Source: Legionella sp. W10-070 (GTDB taxonomy: Bacteria > Pseudomonadota > Gammaproteobacteria > Legionellales > Legionellaceae). From it: a DNA stretch of 64,000 bases. Location of the stretch: NCBI RefSeq assembly GCF_900640175.1, contig NZ_CAAAJC010000001.1, forward strand, positions 152,730 through 216,729, given 5' to 3'. Numbering within the stretch: position 1 is the first letter of the stretch; each line of letters opens with the position of its first letter. Under the pieces are notes generated by a model. It was not told where the DNA came from. It made no database searches and saw only the letters and a list, made by a program, of their open reading frames with translations. Below are positions 36,768 to 46,084 of this stretch, piece after piece. A program made the translations under genes and the position numbers.

Positions 36768-37679
36768 ATGAACTATCCGCAAAAAGTTACCATAGTGGAG
36801 GTAGGGCCTCGCGATGGGCTACAGAATGAAGCCTCTTTTGTAGCAACAGAGACCAAGATTGAATTAATCAATTTACTCAGCCAAAGCGGCCTGCGGCATA
36901 TTGAAGTAACCAGCTTTGTTTCAGCAAAAGCGATTCCCCAACTCGCTGACAATGAAAGCGTATTTACCTCTATCAATAAACCGCAGGCGATTCATTTTTC
37001 AGCGCTGGTTCCTAATGAAAGAGGAATGCTGAGAGCCCTGGAGGCTGGTGTTAAACAAATTGCCGTATTCACCGCAGCCAGTGAATCATTCAATCAGCGT
37101 AATATTAACTGCTCCATTGCTGAAAGCATCAGACGGTTTGAGCCTGTTATTGCTTTAGCAAAAACCAATAATATTTCGGTAAGAGCCTATATCTCCTGTG
37201 TGCTCGGTTGTCCCTATGAGGGTGAAATAGCGCCACAACAAGTCGCCAAAGTCGCTCGTGACCTGCTATCGTTAGGGGCTGATGAAATATGTCTGGGGGA
37301 TACCATTGGTGTAGGGACCCCAAAACAAACAACCACTGTGATTCATGAAATCCTGGAGTTCCTTCCCCTCCGACAGTTAGCCATGCACTTTCATGATACC
37401 TATGGTCAGGCAGTTGCGAACATTTATGCCTCGCTTCAATGTGGTGTCAGCCGCTTTGACAGTGCCGTGGCAGGACTTGGGGGCTGTCCTTATGCTCGTG
37501 GTGCAACAGGCAACGTAGCGACTGAAGATGTCTTATACCTGATGCATGGTCTTGGCATAGAAACTGGTGTAGATATTTTCAAAATAGTGGTTGCCGGGGA
37601 TATGATCTGTAAGGCACTAGGAAAAAAAAACCAGTCGAAAGTTGCTAATGCGCTGCTGGCAAATCAGGAGTACCCTTAA
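36768..37679 (+). CDS. Hydroxymethylglutaryl-CoA lyase
   Basis: A 303-residue TIM-barrel lyase splitting HMG-CoA into acetoacetate and acetyl-CoA. Metal and substrate motifs are clear: EVGPRDGLQNEASFV at the N-terminus, AMHFHDTYGQAVANIY with the metal-binding His residues, and the HMG-CoA lyase signature around GLGGCPYARGATGN with its catalytic Cys. It is the last gene of the liu-type run, overlapping nothing and followed by a 249-base gap with a long inverted repeat. Confidence 0.95.
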   Translation: MNYPQKVTIVEVGPRDGLQNEASFVATETKIELINLLSQSGLRHIEVTSFVSAKAIPQLADNESVFTSINKPQAIHFSALVPNERGMLRALEAGVKQIAVFTAASESFNQRNINCSIAESIRRFEPVIALAKTNNISVRAYISCVLGCPYEGEIAPQQVAKVARDLLSLGADEICLGDTIGVGTPKQTTTVIHEILEFLPLRQLAMHFHDTYGQAVANIYASLQCGVSRFDSAVAGLGGCPYARGATGNVATEDVLYLMHGLGIETGVDIFKIVVAGDMICKALGKKNQSKVANALLANQEYP

Positions 37680-37730
37680 TATTTCTCATTGGGGTGCGAT
37701 TTTAAGTACCGTTTTTTCTTGAAAATTGCA

Positions 37731-37812
37731 GGCTGATGGAGCGCCAGAAAAACCCGGGATCGGAGCTTGATAATAAACTCATGTCCTTTGATCGCTGGCG
37801 CTCCATCCAGCC
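37731..37812. repeat. Long inverted repeat upstream of the agmatine genes
   Basis: Arms at 37731-37747 (17 bases) and 37795-37812 (18 bases) are inverted copies apart from a single extra base; they contain GATGGAGCGCCAG and its complement and enclose 47 bases. The structure lies about 120 bases before aguB. It could be a terminator for the leucine cluster, a leader structure for aguB-speA-aguA, or a mobile-element remnant. The rest of the 37680-37928 gap shows nothing I can support. Confidence 0.7.
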
Positions 37813-37928
37813 TGCCATCAATATTAACACCAACCACAATTTTAATCGCACCCTTCTCATTGATAAACTATTCTTGTTTTCTAATAACAGTGATATCTTT
37901 TGGCATTCTTTTAAAACAGAGTCCACAA

Positions 37929-38795
37929 ATGACTGCTTTCAAAATAGGTTTGGTTCAACAGAAATGGCATGACAATCCCCAGCAACACCAAGCGCGCCTT
38001 GCCGAAGGCATTTTAACTGCCGCAAAGCAAGGTGCCCAATTGGTTTGCCTGCAGGAATTAACCTTATCCCCCTACTTTTGTACACGGCATGACGTAGACA
38101 GCAGCCCTTACAAAGAAGAAATTAATACAGGGCCTACCGCACGTTTCGTCAGTGCAATGGCAAAACAGGCAAATATCAGCATTACCGCCTCCTTATTTGA
38201 AAAGGCAGGGTACAACACCGCAGTGGCCTTTAACGAATTCGGCGAATTGGTTGCCGTCACCCGGAAACAACATATTCCCAGCGGGGAAAAATACCATGAG
38301 AACTATTATTTTAAACCCGGAGATTCCAATTACCCTGTCCATGATCTTGCCGGGCATCGATTTGGCCTGCCGACTTGTTATGACCAATGGTTTCCTGAAC
38401 TATCGCGCATTTACGGTTTAAAAGGCGCTGAAGTCATTATTTACCCCACTGCCATTGGTGCAGAACCGACAGCACCTGGTTTCGATAGCCAACCAATGTG
38501 GCAAAAAGTAATGGTTGCCCAGGGGATTATGGCCAACACGTTTATGGTCGCGGTCAACCGTATTGGCTGCGAGGACGGTCTTGAATTTTACGGCAGTAGT
38601 TTTATCAGTACCCCAATGGGAGAAATTTTAGCCCAGGCACCACGCAATGAGCCTGCCGTATTAGTGGCAGAGTTAGATTTTAATCAACGTGAATTATGGG
38701 GACGCCTTTTCCCATTTGCCTGTCAGCGAGAACCAGATACTTATCAGGAGCTGCTAAACCCCCGGGATGCCAGGATAGGAATAACTAATGAATAA
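37929..38795 (+). CDS. aguB: N-carbamoylputrescine amidase AguB
   Basis: A 288-residue nitrilase-superfamily enzyme. The Glu-Lys-Cys triad is visible in LQELTLSPYFC, KQHIPSGEKYHENYYF and LPTCYDQWFPE. It hydrolyses N-carbamoylputrescine to putrescine, ammonia and CO2. I start it at ATG 37929 (MTAFKIGLVQQKW), which aligns with the family; the frame stays open to 37767 but that would add an unsupported extension across the gap. It overlaps speA by eight bases. Confidence 0.93.
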   Translation: MTAFKIGLVQQKWHDNPQQHQARLAEGILTAAKQGAQLVCLQELTLSPYFCTRHDVDSSPYKEEINTGPTARFVSAMAKQANISITASLFEKAGYNTAVAFNEFGELVAVTRKQHIPSGEKYHENYYFKPGDSNYPVHDLAGHRFGLPTCYDQWFPELSRIYGLKGAEVIIYPTAIGAEPTAPGFDSQPMWQKVMVAQGIMANTFMVAVNRIGCEDGLEFYGSSFISTPMGEILAQAPRNEPAVLVAELDFNQRELWGRLFPFACQREPDTYQELLNPRDARIGITNE

Positions 38796-40683
38796 CAACG
38801 CGTTGGCGGAAGAGAATTTATACAACATCAGTAACTGGGGTGAAGGCTATTTTACGATTAATGCTCAAGGCAATATAGAGGTTAACAAGAGCCTGGATGA
38901 ATTTGACGGGGTTGAGTTACAGGCAATAGTCAACGCTGCCAGTCGGGCAGGCTTACAATTGCCCTTGCTGATTCGCTTTACCGATATCCTTCATGATCGG
39001 GTCATCAGGCTAAATGAAGCATTTAATCAGGCGATTCTCGAAAATGATTATCGCGGTACTTACAAGCTTGTCTACCCTATCAAGGTGAATCAGGAATCCA
39101 GTGTAGTGCGCGAACTTCTGAAAGCGCCTCAATATTCCGTTGGTCTGGAAGCCGGCAGCAAACCCGAACTTATGGCCGTAATAGGACTGCTGGGACAAAT
39201 TCCATCAACCATCGTATGCAATGGTTATAAAGATAGCTGCTACATTCGCACAGCCCTTATCGCACAACAGATGGGACATGAGGTATTTATTGTCATTGAA
39301 AAGCGCTCCGAACTGGATATTATTCTTAGGGAATCGACGCGCTTGGGCATAAAGCCTAAACTGGGTGTGCGCATTCGCCTAGTTACCCAAGGAGCAGGCA
39401 AGTGGGAAAATACCGGCGGAGCAAAATCCAAATTTGGCTTAAATGCCGAACAGGTTCTTGATTTAATAACACAATTAAAAGCCAATAATTCACTTGACTG
39501 CCTGCAATTGATGCATTGTCATTTAGGTTCCCAGATTGCCAATATCCATGATATCCGTCATTGTATGCAGGAAGTTGGCCGCTACTATATTGAATTAAGA
39601 CGTCTGCAAGCACCTGTAACCACAATTGATGTGGGGGGGGGACTGGCAGTAGATTATGAAGGCACGCATACTTCAACCGACTGTTCAATGAATTACTCCA
39701 TCAAAGAGTATGCAACTCATATTCTATTAGCTCTTCGCCCCTTATGTGAAGAAGCCAACATGCCCGAACCCAACCTGATTTCTGAATCGGGACGGGCATT
39801 AACAGCACACCATGCCGTGCTGGTTACCAATATCACCGATGTGGAACTGATTAAGAAAACAGGCGAGCTACCTCCTATCGAGGTAGACGATTCGCATGTG
39901 TTTCGTGATATCTGGGATACCTACCAATCGGTTTCTGAAAATTCACCCAATGAAATTTTTAATTATGCGACCCATGCTTTGGAAGAGGCGCATTCCATGT
40001 TTAAACATGGTGTCATTTCGTTGCGGGAAAAAGCGAAAGTAGAGCAGTTTTTTACCGCGATCTGTTTTGCAATCCAGCAACGTCTGGATGAAAATAATCC
40101 TGGTGATAATGAGCTTCTGACCATGATTAATGAACGTATGGCCGCAAAAATATTCTGCAACCTTTCCTTTTTCCAATCCTTGCCGGATGCCTGGGCAATC
40201 GGGCAAATATTCCCGGTAGTACCCATTACCCACCTTACTGACAAGCCAACCATGCATAGCGTACTTCAGGATTTAACCTGCGACTCGGATGGTACCATTA
40301 AAAAATATACCGGCAGTGTCTGTATCAACTCCACCTTGATGTTGCCACCTTATAATGCGACAAATCCTTATGCGATAGCCTTCTTTCTGGTTGGAGCTTA
40401 CCAAGAGATTCTTGGCAATTTGCATAATCTCTTCGGTGATACGAACTCCCTCGATGTAAAACTGACGGGGAATGGTCAATTTGAAATCACAGATTTAATC
40501 AGCGGTGACACGGTAACGAATGTATTAAATTATGCCCATTTTGATACCAAACGATTGTTACTATCCTATGAAAAGCAGTTAATTCATGCTGATTTGCCAG
40601 AAGAAAAAATTCAAACTTATCTCGATGAACTGCGAAGTATTTTTTCTCAATTAACCTATCTTGGCAGTAATAAAAAAGGATAA
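38788..40683 (+). CDS. speA: Biosynthetic arginine decarboxylase SpeA
   Basis: A 631-residue PLP enzyme converting arginine to agmatine. [11 protein letters not shown] holds the PLP lysine, [11 protein letters not shown] and the glycine-rich [20 protein letters not shown] loop bind phosphate, and the C-terminal barrel region includes LTCDSDGTI with the substrate Cys-Asp. Length and motifs match SpeA (658 in E. coli). It is flanked by aguB (overlap) and aguA (5 bases), so the three steps from arginine to putrescine are encoded together. Confidence 0.95.
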   Translation: MNNNALAEENLYNISNWGEGYFTINAQGNIEVNKSLDEFDGVELQAIVNAASRAGLQLPLLIRFTDILHDRVIRLNEAFNQAILENDYRGTYKLVYPIKVNQESSVVRELLKAPQYSVGLEAGSKPELMAVIGLLGQIPSTIVCNGYKDSCYIRTALIAQQMGHEVFIVIEKRSELDIILRESTRLGIKPKLGVRIRLVTQGAGKWENTGGAKSKFGLNAEQVLDLITQLKANNSLDCLQLMHCHLGSQIANIHDIRHCMQEVGRYYIELRRLQAPVTTIDVGGGLAVDYEGTHTSTDCSMNYSIKEYATHILLALRPLCEEANMPEPNLISESGRALTAHHAVLVTNITDVELIKKTGELPPIEVDDSHVFRDIWDTYQSVSENSPNEIFNYATHALEEAHSMFKHGVISLREKAKVEQFFTAICFAIQQRLDENNPGDNELLTMINERMAAKIFCNLSFFQSLPDAWAIGQIFPVVPITHLTDKPTMHSVLQDLTCDSDGTIKKYTGSVCINSTLMLPPYNATNPYAIAFFLVGAYQEILGNLHNLFGDTNSLDVKLTGNGQFEITDLISGDTVTNVLNYAHFDTKRLLLSYEKQLIHADLPEEKIQTYLDELRSIFSQLTYLGSNKKG

Positions 40684-40688
40684 TTACC

Positions 40689-41714
40689 ATGATAACCCCC
40701 AAGCAAGCCGGTTTTCACATGCCCCCCGAATGGCATCCTCACGCGGGCTGCTGGATGGCCTGGCCCTGCCATGCAAAGACATGGGCAGCCATCGGCCTTC
40801 AACGGGCACGTCAGGCTTATGCAAGGGTGGCGCAGGCAATTGCCCAGTATGAGCCGGTCACCATGCTGGTCAATCCTGGTGATGAAGAATCAGCAAAACA
40901 ACTCTGCGGTCAAAAAATAGACCTGATGAGTTTGCCTATCAATGACTCATGGACAAGAGACACAGGGGCTACTTTCCTGTTGAATAAGAAAAGCGAATTG
41001 GCCGGCGTTGATTGGATTCATAATGCCTGGGGGGAGAATTACCAGGATTATTTCCTCGATAATCAAATCGCTTCTGCGATTATAAAAAAAACGAATGCCC
41101 ATTATTTTAAAGCACCTCTGGTCATGGAAGGCGGCTCCTTTCATGTTGATGGCGAAGGAACCGTTCTCACCAGCCGTGAATGCCTGCTTAATCCCAACCG
41201 CAATCCCCAGTTGTCACAAACTGAAATTGAACGCTATCTTTGCGACTACCTGGGAGCAGAAAAAATCATTTGGTTAAATAAAGGGTTAACAGGTGATGAA
41301 ACGGATGGACACATCGATGAAATAGCATGCTTTATTGCCCCAGGAAAAGTATTAGCCCTGATTACTTCTGATAAGCAGGATGCCAATTACCCAATTCTCA
41401 ATGAAAACCTGGAACGATTAAAAACAGCAACTGATGCCAGAGGAAGAGCCTTGGAAGTGTTTACTGTCGAGCAGCCGCCAGCAACCTGGCTTAATGATGA
41501 ACGGTTGACCCTCTCCTATATCAATTTTTATCTGGCTAATAAAGGAGTAGTCATGCCAGCCTTTGGCCATCGACACTATGATGAAGCAGCCTACACGCTT
41601 TTTTGTCAATTATTTCCATCCTGCTCCATTACTCAAATAGAGGCCCTGGATATTTTTGCAGGCGGCGGGGGTATTCACTGTATTACCCAGCAACAACCGA
41701 TATCAAATAGTTAA
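40689..41714 (+). CDS. aguA: Agmatine deiminase AguA
   Basis: A 341-residue guanidine-modifying enzyme that turns agmatine into N-carbamoylputrescine. Motifs are [43 protein letters not shown] (catalytic Asp/His) and the C-terminal [15 protein letters not shown] with the nucleophilic Cys. It is the last gene of the aguB-speA-aguA unit. With no speC or speE beside it, putrescine is likely made by this route. Confidence 0.95.
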   Translation: MITPKQAGFHMPPEWHPHAGCWMAWPCHAKTWAAIGLQRARQAYARVAQAIAQYEPVTMLVNPGDEESAKQLCGQKIDLMSLPINDSWTRDTGATFLLNKKSELAGVDWIHNAWGENYQDYFLDNQIASAIIKKTNAHYFKAPLVMEGGSFHVDGEGTVLTSRECLLNPNRNPQLSQTEIERYLCDYLGAEKIIWLNKGLTGDETDGHIDEIACFIAPGKVLALITSDKQDANYPILNENLERLKTATDARGRALEVFTVEQPPATWLNDERLTLSYINFYLANKGVVMPAFGHRHYDEAAYTLFCQLFPSCSITQIEALDIFAGGGGIHCITQQQPISNS

Positions 41715-41838
41715 ATTCGCCCTGAAACTTAGAACGAGAATTGAATTAGAAAAACCGCTCTTTTGAGTCATTACATTATTTTTTATCTCAAGTTATCATA
41801 AGTCTGAAACAGGGTAAGTTTTCTTAGGAAGAAATCAG

Positions 41839-43779
41839 ATGAATACAGTGGTATGGCAGCCCAATGAGCCTAAAGCGAGCAGAATGTGGGAGTTTATGTG
41901 TTTTGTGGCGCAAACACATAAGCAAGAATTAAACGACTATCAGCAACTATATGATTGGTCAATCGAGCAGCCCGCCCTTTTTTGGCAAGCGCTCTGTGAA
42001 TATTTCGATTTTACTTTTGATACTCCGGCTCATGAAATTCTCAATCATTATGAACATATGATGGATGCACGCTGGTTTTCAGGCGCCCGCTTTAATTTCG
42101 CTGAGAAACTGCTTCGTCGCCGAGACAATCATCCAGCCCTAATCAGTGTCAATGAAGAAGGAGAAAAAGAAGTTCTAACTTATCAGGCACTCTACCATGA
42201 AGTAGCTCGCTGTGCTGCCGGACTAAGGGAGGCTGGCGTAAACACCGGCGATCGGGTTGCCGCAATCATGCCCAATGTGGCTTGTACGATTATTGCCATG
42301 CTGGCTACAACATCAATAGGTGCCATTTGGTCTTCCTGCTCTCCAGATTTCGGCGCACAAGCTGCAATCGACCGCTTGGGACAAATAGAACCTAAAGTAT
42401 TATTTGTTTGCGATGGCCATCAATATTTAGGCAAAAAACACGATGCCAGCAGCAAAATTTTAGAAGTTAGCCAGGCAATGCCTTCGCTGACTCAGGTGGT
42501 GATTTGCCCAATTATTAATAATCAAGTCAACCTAAACCACATCCCCCATGCAATCAGTTGGAGCAGTTTTCTCAAACCCGCGCAACATTGTGAGTTTGCA
42601 AGCCTTCCTTTTGCGCATCCTGTGTATATTCTCTTTTCCTCAGGAACCACAGGCCAACCTAAATGTATCGTTCACGGGGCAGGGGGCACATTACTGCAAC
42701 ATATCAAAGAACTTGGCTTGCATACCGATATTCAGCCTTATGATAACCTCTTCTTCTATACAACCTGCGGCTGGATGATGTGGAATTGGATGGTTTCTGT
42801 TCTGGCTTTAGGCGCTACCCTGACGCTTTATGAAGGAGCACCTGTCTACCCTGACGCGAACCGTTTGTTTCAATTGATTGAGGAAGAAAAAGTCACTGTT
42901 TTTGGAACCAGCGCCAAATTTATATCCGCTGTGGAAAAAGCAGGCGCCAGCCCACGGCACCAATTTTCATTAAAAAGCCTGCGTACCATTCTGTCAACAG
43001 GCTCCCCGCTACTTCCCAAAAACTATGACTTCGTATATCAGGAAATAAAATCTGAGGTACAGCTCAGCTCTATTTCGGGCGGTACTGATATTGTTTCCTG
43101 CTTTGCTTTAGGTAACCCGCTTCTACCCGTTTATCGTGGAGAACTGCAATCCTTTGGCTTAGGTGTGGCTGTCAATGTGTTTGATGAGCAGGGAAATCCC
43201 ATCCGCCAACAACAAGGTGAGCTGGTCTGCACAAAGCCCTTCCCTTCCATGCCGATTTATTTCTGGAAAGATGACGATAAAAAAGCGTACAGGCATGCCT
43301 ATTTTGAACGTTTTGACAAGGTCTGGGCTCATGGTGATTTTGCCGAAATAACGAAACATAATGGCCTTATTATCTACGGCCGCTCAGACGCCGTCCTTAA
43401 TCCAGGAGGGGTTCGCATAGGTACCGCAGAAATTTACCGGCAGGTGGAGAAAATTCCGGATATTTTAGACAGTGTTGTTATCGGGCAGCACTGGCAGGAA
43501 GATGTCCGTGTCGTATTGTTTGTCAAGCTAAAAGAAGGTATAGAGCTTGATGAGGCACTCATCAACACCATACGCCAGACTATTCGCCATAATGCCTCCC
43601 CGCGCCATGTTCCAGCTAAAATATTGCAGGTTCCTGACATTCCGCGCACATTGAGTGGTAAAACAGTAGAAATTGCGGTGCGTCAGGCAGTTCATGGTCG
43701 CCCCATCAATAATCTGCAATCTTTGGCAAACCCTGAAACCCTGAAGTATTTTAAAAACCTTAAGGAGTTGGAGACATAA
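41839..43779 (+). CDS. Acetoacetyl-CoA synthetase
   Basis: A 646-residue adenylate-forming enzyme activating acetoacetate with ATP and CoA. The AMP-binding motif is ILFSSGTTGQPKCIVHGAGG, with GTDIVSCFALGNP and the hinge (YGRSDAVLNPGGVRIGTAEI) of AACS, and a C-terminal lysine in IPRTLSGKTVE. The N-terminal ACAS-type extension (residues 1-100) is present. It should recycle the acetoacetate released by HMG-CoA lyase. AGGAAGAAA precedes ATG 41839. The agmatine operon separates it from the rest of the leucine genes. Confidence 0.93.
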   Translation: MNTVVWQPNEPKASRMWEFMCFVAQTHKQELNDYQQLYDWSIEQPALFWQALCEYFDFTFDTPAHEILNHYEHMMDARWFSGARFNFAEKLLRRRDNHPALISVNEEGEKEVLTYQALYHEVARCAAGLREAGVNTGDRVAAIMPNVACTIIAMLATTSIGAIWSSCSPDFGAQAAIDRLGQIEPKVLFVCDGHQYLGKKHDASSKILEVSQAMPSLTQVVICPIINNQVNLNHIPHAISWSSFLKPAQHCEFASLPFAHPVYILFSSGTTGQPKCIVHGAGGTLLQHIKELGLHTDIQPYDNLFFYTTCGWMMWNWMVSVLALGATLTLYEGAPVYPDANRLFQLIEEEKVTVFGTSAKFISAVEKAGASPRHQFSLKSLRTILSTGSPLLPKNYDFVYQEIKSEVQLSSISGGTDIVSCFALGNPLLPVYRGELQSFGLGVAVNVFDEQGNPIRQQQGELVCTKPFPSMPIYFWKDDDKKAYRHAYFERFDKVWAHGDFAEITKHNGLIIYGRSDAVLNPGGVRIGTAEIYRQVEKIPDILDSVVIGQHWQEDVRVVLFVKLKEGIELDEALINTIRQTIRHNASPRHVPAKILQVPDIPRTLSGKTVEIAVRQAVHGRPINNLQSLANPETLKYFKNLKELET

Positions 43780-43841
43780 ATCTGATACTGTTATTTGTTA
43801 TCGATGCTCGATTATAGCCCTTATAATTTATAGGTATTAAC

Positions 43842-45956
43842 ATGGAAAAGAAAAACAAACATTTCTGGATAAACAAAATATTGGCTAGTCTGTTATCCTG
43901 GTTGATGGTATCAATGGCGCATGCAGGTGGGCCATTGTGGACGATAACACCTGCGCCAGGAAGCAATCCCACCCAGACGGTACCCGAAAACCGTACAGCC
44001 ACTATTCAATATATCATTCAAAACCAGTCCCAAAAACCTAAAAAACTGGTGATCCAAACCATGCCGGGTATCGTGCAAACCACGTCCTGTCAACTCGCTC
44101 CGAAAGGACAAGTGAACAGCAGTTGCACGCTGAATCTTTCAATCACAGGAAGCGCCCTGCCCAAAGACGGGATTCATGGCGGCCCCAGAGTCTGCCTGGC
44201 AAACGCGGATGGCAGCCCCAATCCCAACCAATGCTATCAGCCCAGTAGCGCCAATAGTTTAAACATTAGCCGTGGGCCTGCTGTCGGTGTCATGATCACA
44301 GCCAGCCCATCCAGCTTAAATTTTGTCGCCGGAAATAATGGATTAGTCACTATAACCAATAGTGCTACATCGCCAGAGCCTGCAAATAATATAGCAGCCA
44401 GTATCCCTGGCGGCAGCAACATCAGCGTCCAAAGCACAACTTGCGGTGCAAGCCTTGCAATTGGGGCAAGCTGCACGATTACCTTTACCTCACCTGCAGT
44501 AGAAGGGCCTACCAATATCACTATTCATGGCAGTAATACCAATACCGCCAATGTTGCAATAACGGTAACAGCAGTCCCTATGGCGACGATAAACGTCAAT
44601 CCGACAACATTGTCATTTACCGCAAACTCCACAGGCGAGGTGACAGTCACCAATGATCCAGGCTCTCCTTTTGCAGCAGATAATGTGGCGGCTACTATCC
44701 CTGGCGGCAGCAACATCAGCGTCCAAAGCACAACTTGCGGTGCAAGCCTTGCAGTTGGGGCAAGTTGCACGATTACTTTTACCTCACCTGCAGTAGAGGG
44801 GCCTACCAATATCACTATTCATGGCAGTAATACCAATACCGTCAATGTTGCAATAACGGTAACAGCGGTTCCCATGGCGACGATAAATGTCAATCCGACA
44901 ACATTGTCATTTACCGCAAATTCCACAGGCGAGGTGACAGTCACCAATGATCCAGGCTCCCCGGTTGCAGCGGATAATGTCACAGCCACCATCCCTGGCG
45001 GCAGCAACATCAGCGTCCAAAGCACAACTTGCGGTGCAAGCCTTGCAGTTGGGGCAAGCTGTACAATTACCTTTACCTCACCTACAGTAGAAGGACCAAC
45101 CACGATCCCTATTGAAGGGAATAACACCAATACGGTCAATGTGGACGTGACGGTTACCAGTCAACCACTGATTAGCATTACCGGCCCTGTGCAGCAAAGC
45201 CGGATAGTCACAGTATCAGGCGCCCAACTTAACCTGGAAGTCAGCAATGATGCTGGCAGTACAGCCAATGCCAATGGAGTTACAGTCAGTAATCAGGCAG
45301 CCTGCCCAGGTCTTCTGGTTGATGACAACGATTGCACAGCTGTTGCCCCGGGAGATTCCTGTACCCTGGTATTAACCTCCAATGATCCCTATGCGCCCTG
45401 TACCATCACTGTTAGCGGCAGCAACACCGGCAACAGCCCGCAGGCATTGATTGCTTTTAGAGCTGGCGGAGGGTTGGTATATGCTGTTGATGGTCTGGAG
45501 GTCAAAGTAATTGCTGAAGCCGATGAGGGAATCCTACCATGGGATTCAAGCAACGCTTGCAGTAATAATCCAAATGATTGCACCGATGTTGCTGCAACAG
45601 ATTTAAATAATGGAGCAACCAATACCGCTAATATTGTTGCAGCGATATCCGGACAACCCGGTGTTACAGCGACCAACTACGCAGCCGGCGCCTGCAATGA
45701 AAGCATGAGAGAGGGCGAGACGGACTGGTATCTTCCTGCCCTAAATGAGTTAGGCACAGTATCTTCCGGACTATGTGCCAATGCCGTAATTCCCTGTAAC
45801 TTTGGTAGCTTTTCATCTGCAGATTACTGGAGTTCGTCTCAGGATTTCTTTGATCCCAGCACTGGATTTAGCATTGAGTTTCCATCTGGCTTCACTGGTG
45901 GCTTCGATAAAAATACTCTTCTGTCAGTGCGCTGTTCACGGACGTTCATCTTTTAA
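43842..45956 (+). CDS. Secreted repeat adhesin with C-terminal Lcl/DUF1566 domain
   Basis: A 704-residue exported protein with a signal peptide (ILASLLSWLMVSMAHAGGP). Residues 30-145 form a first beta domain. About 150-440 contain three Ig-like beta domains with a 98-residue period (IPGGSNISVQSTTCGASLAV, CTITFTSPAVEGPT). A fourth, diverged domain follows. The last 160 residues are a DUF1566-type domain (DWYLPALNELGTVSSGL, YWSSSQDFFD, VRCSRTF), like that ending the Legionella collagen-like adhesin Lcl. Cys pairs in each repeat suggest disulfides. No LPXTG or membrane anchor is seen. Adhesion is inferred. Confidence 0.75.
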   Translation: MEKKNKHFWINKILASLLSWLMVSMAHAGGPLWTITPAPGSNPTQTVPENRTATIQYIIQNQSQKPKKLVIQTMPGIVQTTSCQLAPKGQVNSSCTLNLSITGSALPKDGIHGGPRVCLANADGSPNPNQCYQPSSANSLNISRGPAVGVMITASPSSLNFVAGNNGLVTITNSATSPEPANNIAASIPGGSNISVQSTTCGASLAIGASCTITFTSPAVEGPTNITIHGSNTNTANVAITVTAVPMATINVNPTTLSFTANSTGEVTVTNDPGSPFAADNVAATIPGGSNISVQSTTCGASLAVGASCTITFTSPAVEGPTNITIHGSNTNTVNVAITVTAVPMATINVNPTTLSFTANSTGEVTVTNDPGSPVAADNVTATIPGGSNISVQSTTCGASLAVGASCTITFTSPTVEGPTTIPIEGNNTNTVNVDVTVTSQPLISITGPVQQSRIVTVSGAQLNLEVSNDAGSTANANGVTVSNQAACPGLLVDDNDCTAVAPGDSCTLVLTSNDPYAPCTITVSGSNTGNSPQALIAFRAGGGLVYAVDGLEVKVIAEADEGILPWDSSNACSNNPNDCTDVAATDLNNGATNTANIVAAISGQPGVTATNYAAGACNESMREGETDWYLPALNELGTVSSGLCANAVIPCNFGSFSSADYWSSSQDFFDPSTGFSIEFPSGFTGGFDKNTLLSVRCSRTFIF
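44404..45170 (+). repeat. Tandem 294-base repeats within the adhesin gene
   Basis: The block starting TCCCTGGCGGCAGCAACATC recurs at 44404, 44698 and 44992, exactly 294 bases apart, with long nearly identical stretches; the third unit is partial. Near-identity at DNA level suggests recent duplication or gene conversion, so copy number may vary between strains. Confidence 0.9.
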
Positions 45957-45976
45957 ACTCTTAGAGGAGAAGCCGT

Positions 45977-46010
45977 AAAGCTTGCTCCTTCTCCCGAAGC
46001 AGCAAGCTTT
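45977..46010. terminator. Hairpin after the adhesin gene
   Basis: Perfect 10-base arms AAAGCTTGCT / AGCAAGCTTT around a 14-base loop, 20 bases after the stop. There is no long T-run, so termination is probable rather than certain. Confidence 0.6.
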
Positions 46011-46084
46011 CTGAGCAAAATTATTATGTACATAATTAATCCATAGTGATAAAATATTTTCATTTCGCCTTAAGAGAAAATCAC

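Noticed and set aside
37767..37928. 54-codon N-terminal extension of aguB
   Set aside because: It crosses the inverted repeat, has no ribosome site and does not align with nitrilase-family N-termini; ATG 37929 fits.
39383..40257. Several minus-strand frames of about 100 codons within speA
   Set aside because: Shadow frames of a well-conserved gene; no recognisable product.
44237..45139. Three similar minus-strand open frames (94-106 codons) inside the adhesin gene
   Set aside because: They are antisense images of the tandem repeats and repeat for that reason only; no ribosome sites or family features.
44404..45170. Regular direct repeats considered as a CRISPR array
   Set aside because: The 294-base period is coding, in frame, and has no short repeat-spacer alternation or cas genes.
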